Shown here piece by piece: positions 16,947 to 18,744 of a DNA stretch of 18,744 bases. Position numbers and translations under genes: made by a program. The notes beneath the pieces are model-generated. The model saw only the letters and a program-made list of their open reading frames with translations. It had not been told where the DNA came from and ran no database searches. This DNA comes from Pseudomonadota bacterium (GTDB lineage Bacteria > Pseudomonadota > Alphaproteobacteria > Rickettsiales > Rickettsiaceae): contig JAJZHL010000002.1 in assembly GCA_021804505.1 (NCBI GenBank), forward strand, positions 1-18,744, written 5' to 3'. Numbering within the stretch: position 1 is the stretch's first letter; each line of letters starts with the position of its first letter.

Positions 16947-18214
16947 CACCCCTCTGGTATATATCGGAAAGCTACAATAGGGGTTTTGTCATGCTTTTTA
17001 GGTAACTGACCGAGTGAAACTGTATTATGGCCATATTTTGTATTTAGCTTGTCCATGCTTCGCGATAATAGCTGCCTTTTACTGCTCTTATCATCACTCA
17101 CAATATCACTGAAACTTAATTGTCCTGTCTTTCCTTCTAAATTGCTTAGGTTAATAATAACTTTCTTGATTACTAAGGTGCGAGCAGCAGAAGGAGTATT
17201 AGCAGTATATGTTTTTAACAACTCATCTAAGCCTTTTAGCATTGCAGTTGCAAGGCTAGAACTATCCGAAGTAGATTCTAGTTTGATTCTACTTTTTAAA
17301 CTTTGTTGTTCGGCTATTTCTATAATAAGTATAATGTTTGAAGTGGTTAATTCACGTGCTCTTAACCTTTGAGCCGCCTTAAGAAGCAAACTAAATGCTA
17401 CGCTACGAGCGCCTTCAGGATTGCGTAACTCTGGAGCTAATACCTGGCTATGACTAATGGTAGAGCTTTTAGGTATTTCTATAGGTAAGTCAGCCCCTCT
17501 CAGTAAATACCATATTTTCTCTCCCCAGATATTACCCCATATTCTCTTGAGTAATTTCGCATCAGGCTGATATAGCTGTTTGATATTTGTTATTCCGCTT
17601 AACGTAAGACGGTTAAGAGTGCTACGCCCTACTCCTGGTAAATCTGCTAGTTTCAACCCATAAAGCCTATTTGGTATATCATTTGGCCCAATCACTATCA
17701 AACCATCCGGTTTTTGCATATTAGTAGCAATTTTGGCCAAATACCTGTTTGATGCTATACCTATAGAGCAACGTATGTAATCCCCTACATTTTTCTTGAT
17801 AGCAGATTTAATTTGCAAGGCGAGTTTAATTGCTCTTTCTTCTTCACAATATTCTCCTGTTAAGAGGCAAGCCCCTTCATCAATCGAAAAAATATGGTCT
17901 ACACATAGATATTTATCAATCTCCCGAAATATCTTCTTATGATAATCTACATAAAGTTCGTGTTTAGCTACTATACATATTAAATCAGGACAGAGCTTTT
18001 TTGCTTCATAAATTCTAGTACCTGTTTTAATACCTTTCTGCTTAGCTTCTATACTTGCTGCTATCGCACAAGTAGTATCGGAAAGAAGCGGAACTACCGC
18101 TACCGGCTTATTCCTTAAAAGAGGATCAATTTGCTGTTCTATGGTAGCAAAATAGCTATTAATATCAATATACAACCAATTTAATTTTGTTGGTCGCAAA
18201 TAGTGATTTTCCAC
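16946..18214 (-). CDS. Y-family translesion DNA polymerase (DinB/UmuC superfamily)
   Basis: This polymerase copies past damaged template bases with low fidelity. The catalytic metal ligands are present: D17 in YIDINSYFA and D112/E113 in FSIDEG, so it is an active-type enzyme and not an ImuB-like inactive one. The fingers include KTGTRIYEA (63-71). The thumb has the helix-hairpin-helix LADLPGVGRSTLNRL (about 190-204) followed by the little-finger domain. QLSF (365-368) fits a sliding-clamp-binding motif, and the C-terminus (AFRYIPEG) is typical of UmuC/UvrX-like members. At 422 residues it is full length. The start is GTG at 18214 with AGGAA very close upstream; no in-frame alternative exists before a TAA. 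No umuD or lexA-like gene is adjacent. Whether it is closer to DinB or UmuC needs a tree. Confidence 0.93.
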   Translation of the reverse strand: MENHYLRPTKLNWLYIDINSYFATIEQQIDPLLRNKPVAVVPLLSDTTCAIAASIEAKQKGIKTGTRIYEAKKLCPDLICIVAKHELYVDYHKKIFREIDKYLCVDHIFSIDEGACLLTGEYCEEERAIKLALQIKSAIKKNVGDYIRCSIGIASNRYLAKIATNMQKPDGLIVIGPNDIPNRLYGLKLADLPGVGRSTLNRLTLSGITNIKQLYQPDAKLLKRIWGNIWGEKIWYLLRGADLPIEIPKSSTISHSQVLAPELRNPEGARSVAFSLLLKAAQRLRARELTTSNIILIIEIAEQQSLKSRIKLESTSDSSSLATAMLKGLDELLKTYTANTPSAARTLVIKKVIINLSNLEGKTGQLSFSDIVSDDKSSKRQLLSRSMDKLNTKYGHNTVSLGQLPKKHDKTPIVAFRYIPEG

Positions 18215-18503
18215 ACTTCCTACTTCAAATTATTAGATAAATCTAACCGGTTCTAGCAGAAAACATAAAACGATTTTTTTAAGTATTATGCATGCTATAT
18301 AAGAGTGAGTTTTATTATATAACTCAATGCCATATTATACAATTAGCATTATGTAATATATTTTTTATAACGAGCTATTATCAGGTCAGAGGGCGAACCA
18401 GCTTAGAGAATAAATCAGAATAATAATAAAAACTGTAATTAAAAGTATTAGGTACTAACATTTGGTGCTTTGTTATTCTTGCTGGTGGATGAATTTTATT
18501 TAG
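18215..18503. other. Intergenic region with no recognisable gene
   Basis: Strongly AT-rich sequence with short inverted repeats (for example GAGTT/AACTC near 18311-18325) and one GC-richer patch near 18385-18400. I see no ORF with a ribosome site, no tRNA and no terminator worth naming. Confidence 0.5.
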
Positions 18504-18557
18504 TTAGTTGCCCATGTAGCTCACTAAACCTAGATCAAGATCTTTTCTATTAGGCAT
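18504..18557 (-). other. Possible 17-codon ORF with a ribosome site
   Basis: ATG at 18557 is preceded by TTGAGGAATT, and the frame reads MPNRKDLDLGLVSYMGN before TAA at 18506-18504. It may be the start of a decayed gene or a chance ORF. No family is recognised. Confidence 0.2.
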
Positions 18558-18584
18558 AATAATTCCTCAACCCCTTGGATATAA

Positions 18585-18743
18585 TTAAGTATACGCTGCA
18601 AAACCAAACTCCAGCTGATTGATAGTACTATGCCCAAGAACGATAACAATATATCTAATATTATAGCTTTGTTCGCAAGTTACTTCTTCTCCAGTAAATT
18701 TATCGATAAAAGGGATAAAGGAAATAAAAATTGTAACCAAGGA
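18585..18743 (-). CDS. Possible 3' end of a gene running off the right edge
   Basis: A 52-codon frame on the - strand is open from the window edge to TAA at 18587-18585. Its product has hydrophobic runs (LVTIFISFIPFI and IRYIVIVLG), as in a membrane protein, but I recognise no family. In DNA this AT-rich a chance open frame of this length is possible. It would lie upstream of the polymerase on the same strand. Confidence 0.3.
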   Translation of the reverse strand, partial: SLVTIFISFIPFIDKFTGEEVTCEQSYNIRYIVIVLGHSTINQLEFGFAAYT

Positions 18744-18744
18744 T

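Noticed and set aside
18215-18744. tRNA or structured RNA gene at the right end
   Set aside because: No cloverleaf or TPsiC-like sequence found on either strand; only short AT hairpins.
1-18744. CRISPR array or complete insertion sequence
   Set aside because: No regularly spaced identical repeats and no transposase or integrase frame anywhere in the window.

Overview
This window comes from a member of the Rickettsiales, most probably the family Rickettsiaceae, although the exact genus cannot be fixed by eye. The DNA is AT-rich. The citrate synthase and the apolipoprotein N-acyltransferase read very much like Rickettsia proteins. Lnt carries an in-frame palindromic insert of the kind known as a Rickettsia palindromic element, and short palindromic repeats sit between genes. 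No rRNA, tRNA or CRISPR array was found.

Positions 1-7725 hold housekeeping genes: the 3' part of an M32 carboxypeptidase and metG on the + strand, then a small two-helix membrane protein, gltA and fabI on the - strand, and lnt diverging from fabI on the + strand. Two short elements with TGTCATT ends lie at 2865-2943 and 3602-3692. Positions 7811-9970 hold four small + strand genes: an XRE-type regulator, an 84-residue unknown, a YflT-like general-stress protein with a glycine-zipper membrane segment, and a membrane-anchored unknown.

From 10077 to the right end everything points to the - strand. rarA (an AAA+ ATPase acting at stalled replication forks) is split by one missing base in a run of six A's. 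Next come four unfamiliar genes between 11501 and 16638. In transcription order they are: a GTPase fused to a collagen-like glycine-rich region and a glycine zipper; a membrane protein that looks frameshifted into two ORFs; and a protein with a putative permuted papain/NlpC-P60-like head and a long helical tail. Then comes a Y-family translesion DNA polymerase (16946-18214).

The 11501-16638 block is the accessory part of the window and the best place to look for an undescribed system. Its signs are an unusual GTPase fusion, a cysteine-peptidase-like protein with no signal peptide, and a degenerate copy of the polymerase 3' end at the far side of the GTPase gene, which together with the real end makes flanking direct repeats. 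A role at the host-bacterium interface is an inference, not something the sequence proves. The last 530 bases hold no convincing gene, only a possible 3' end of a - strand gene running off the edge.
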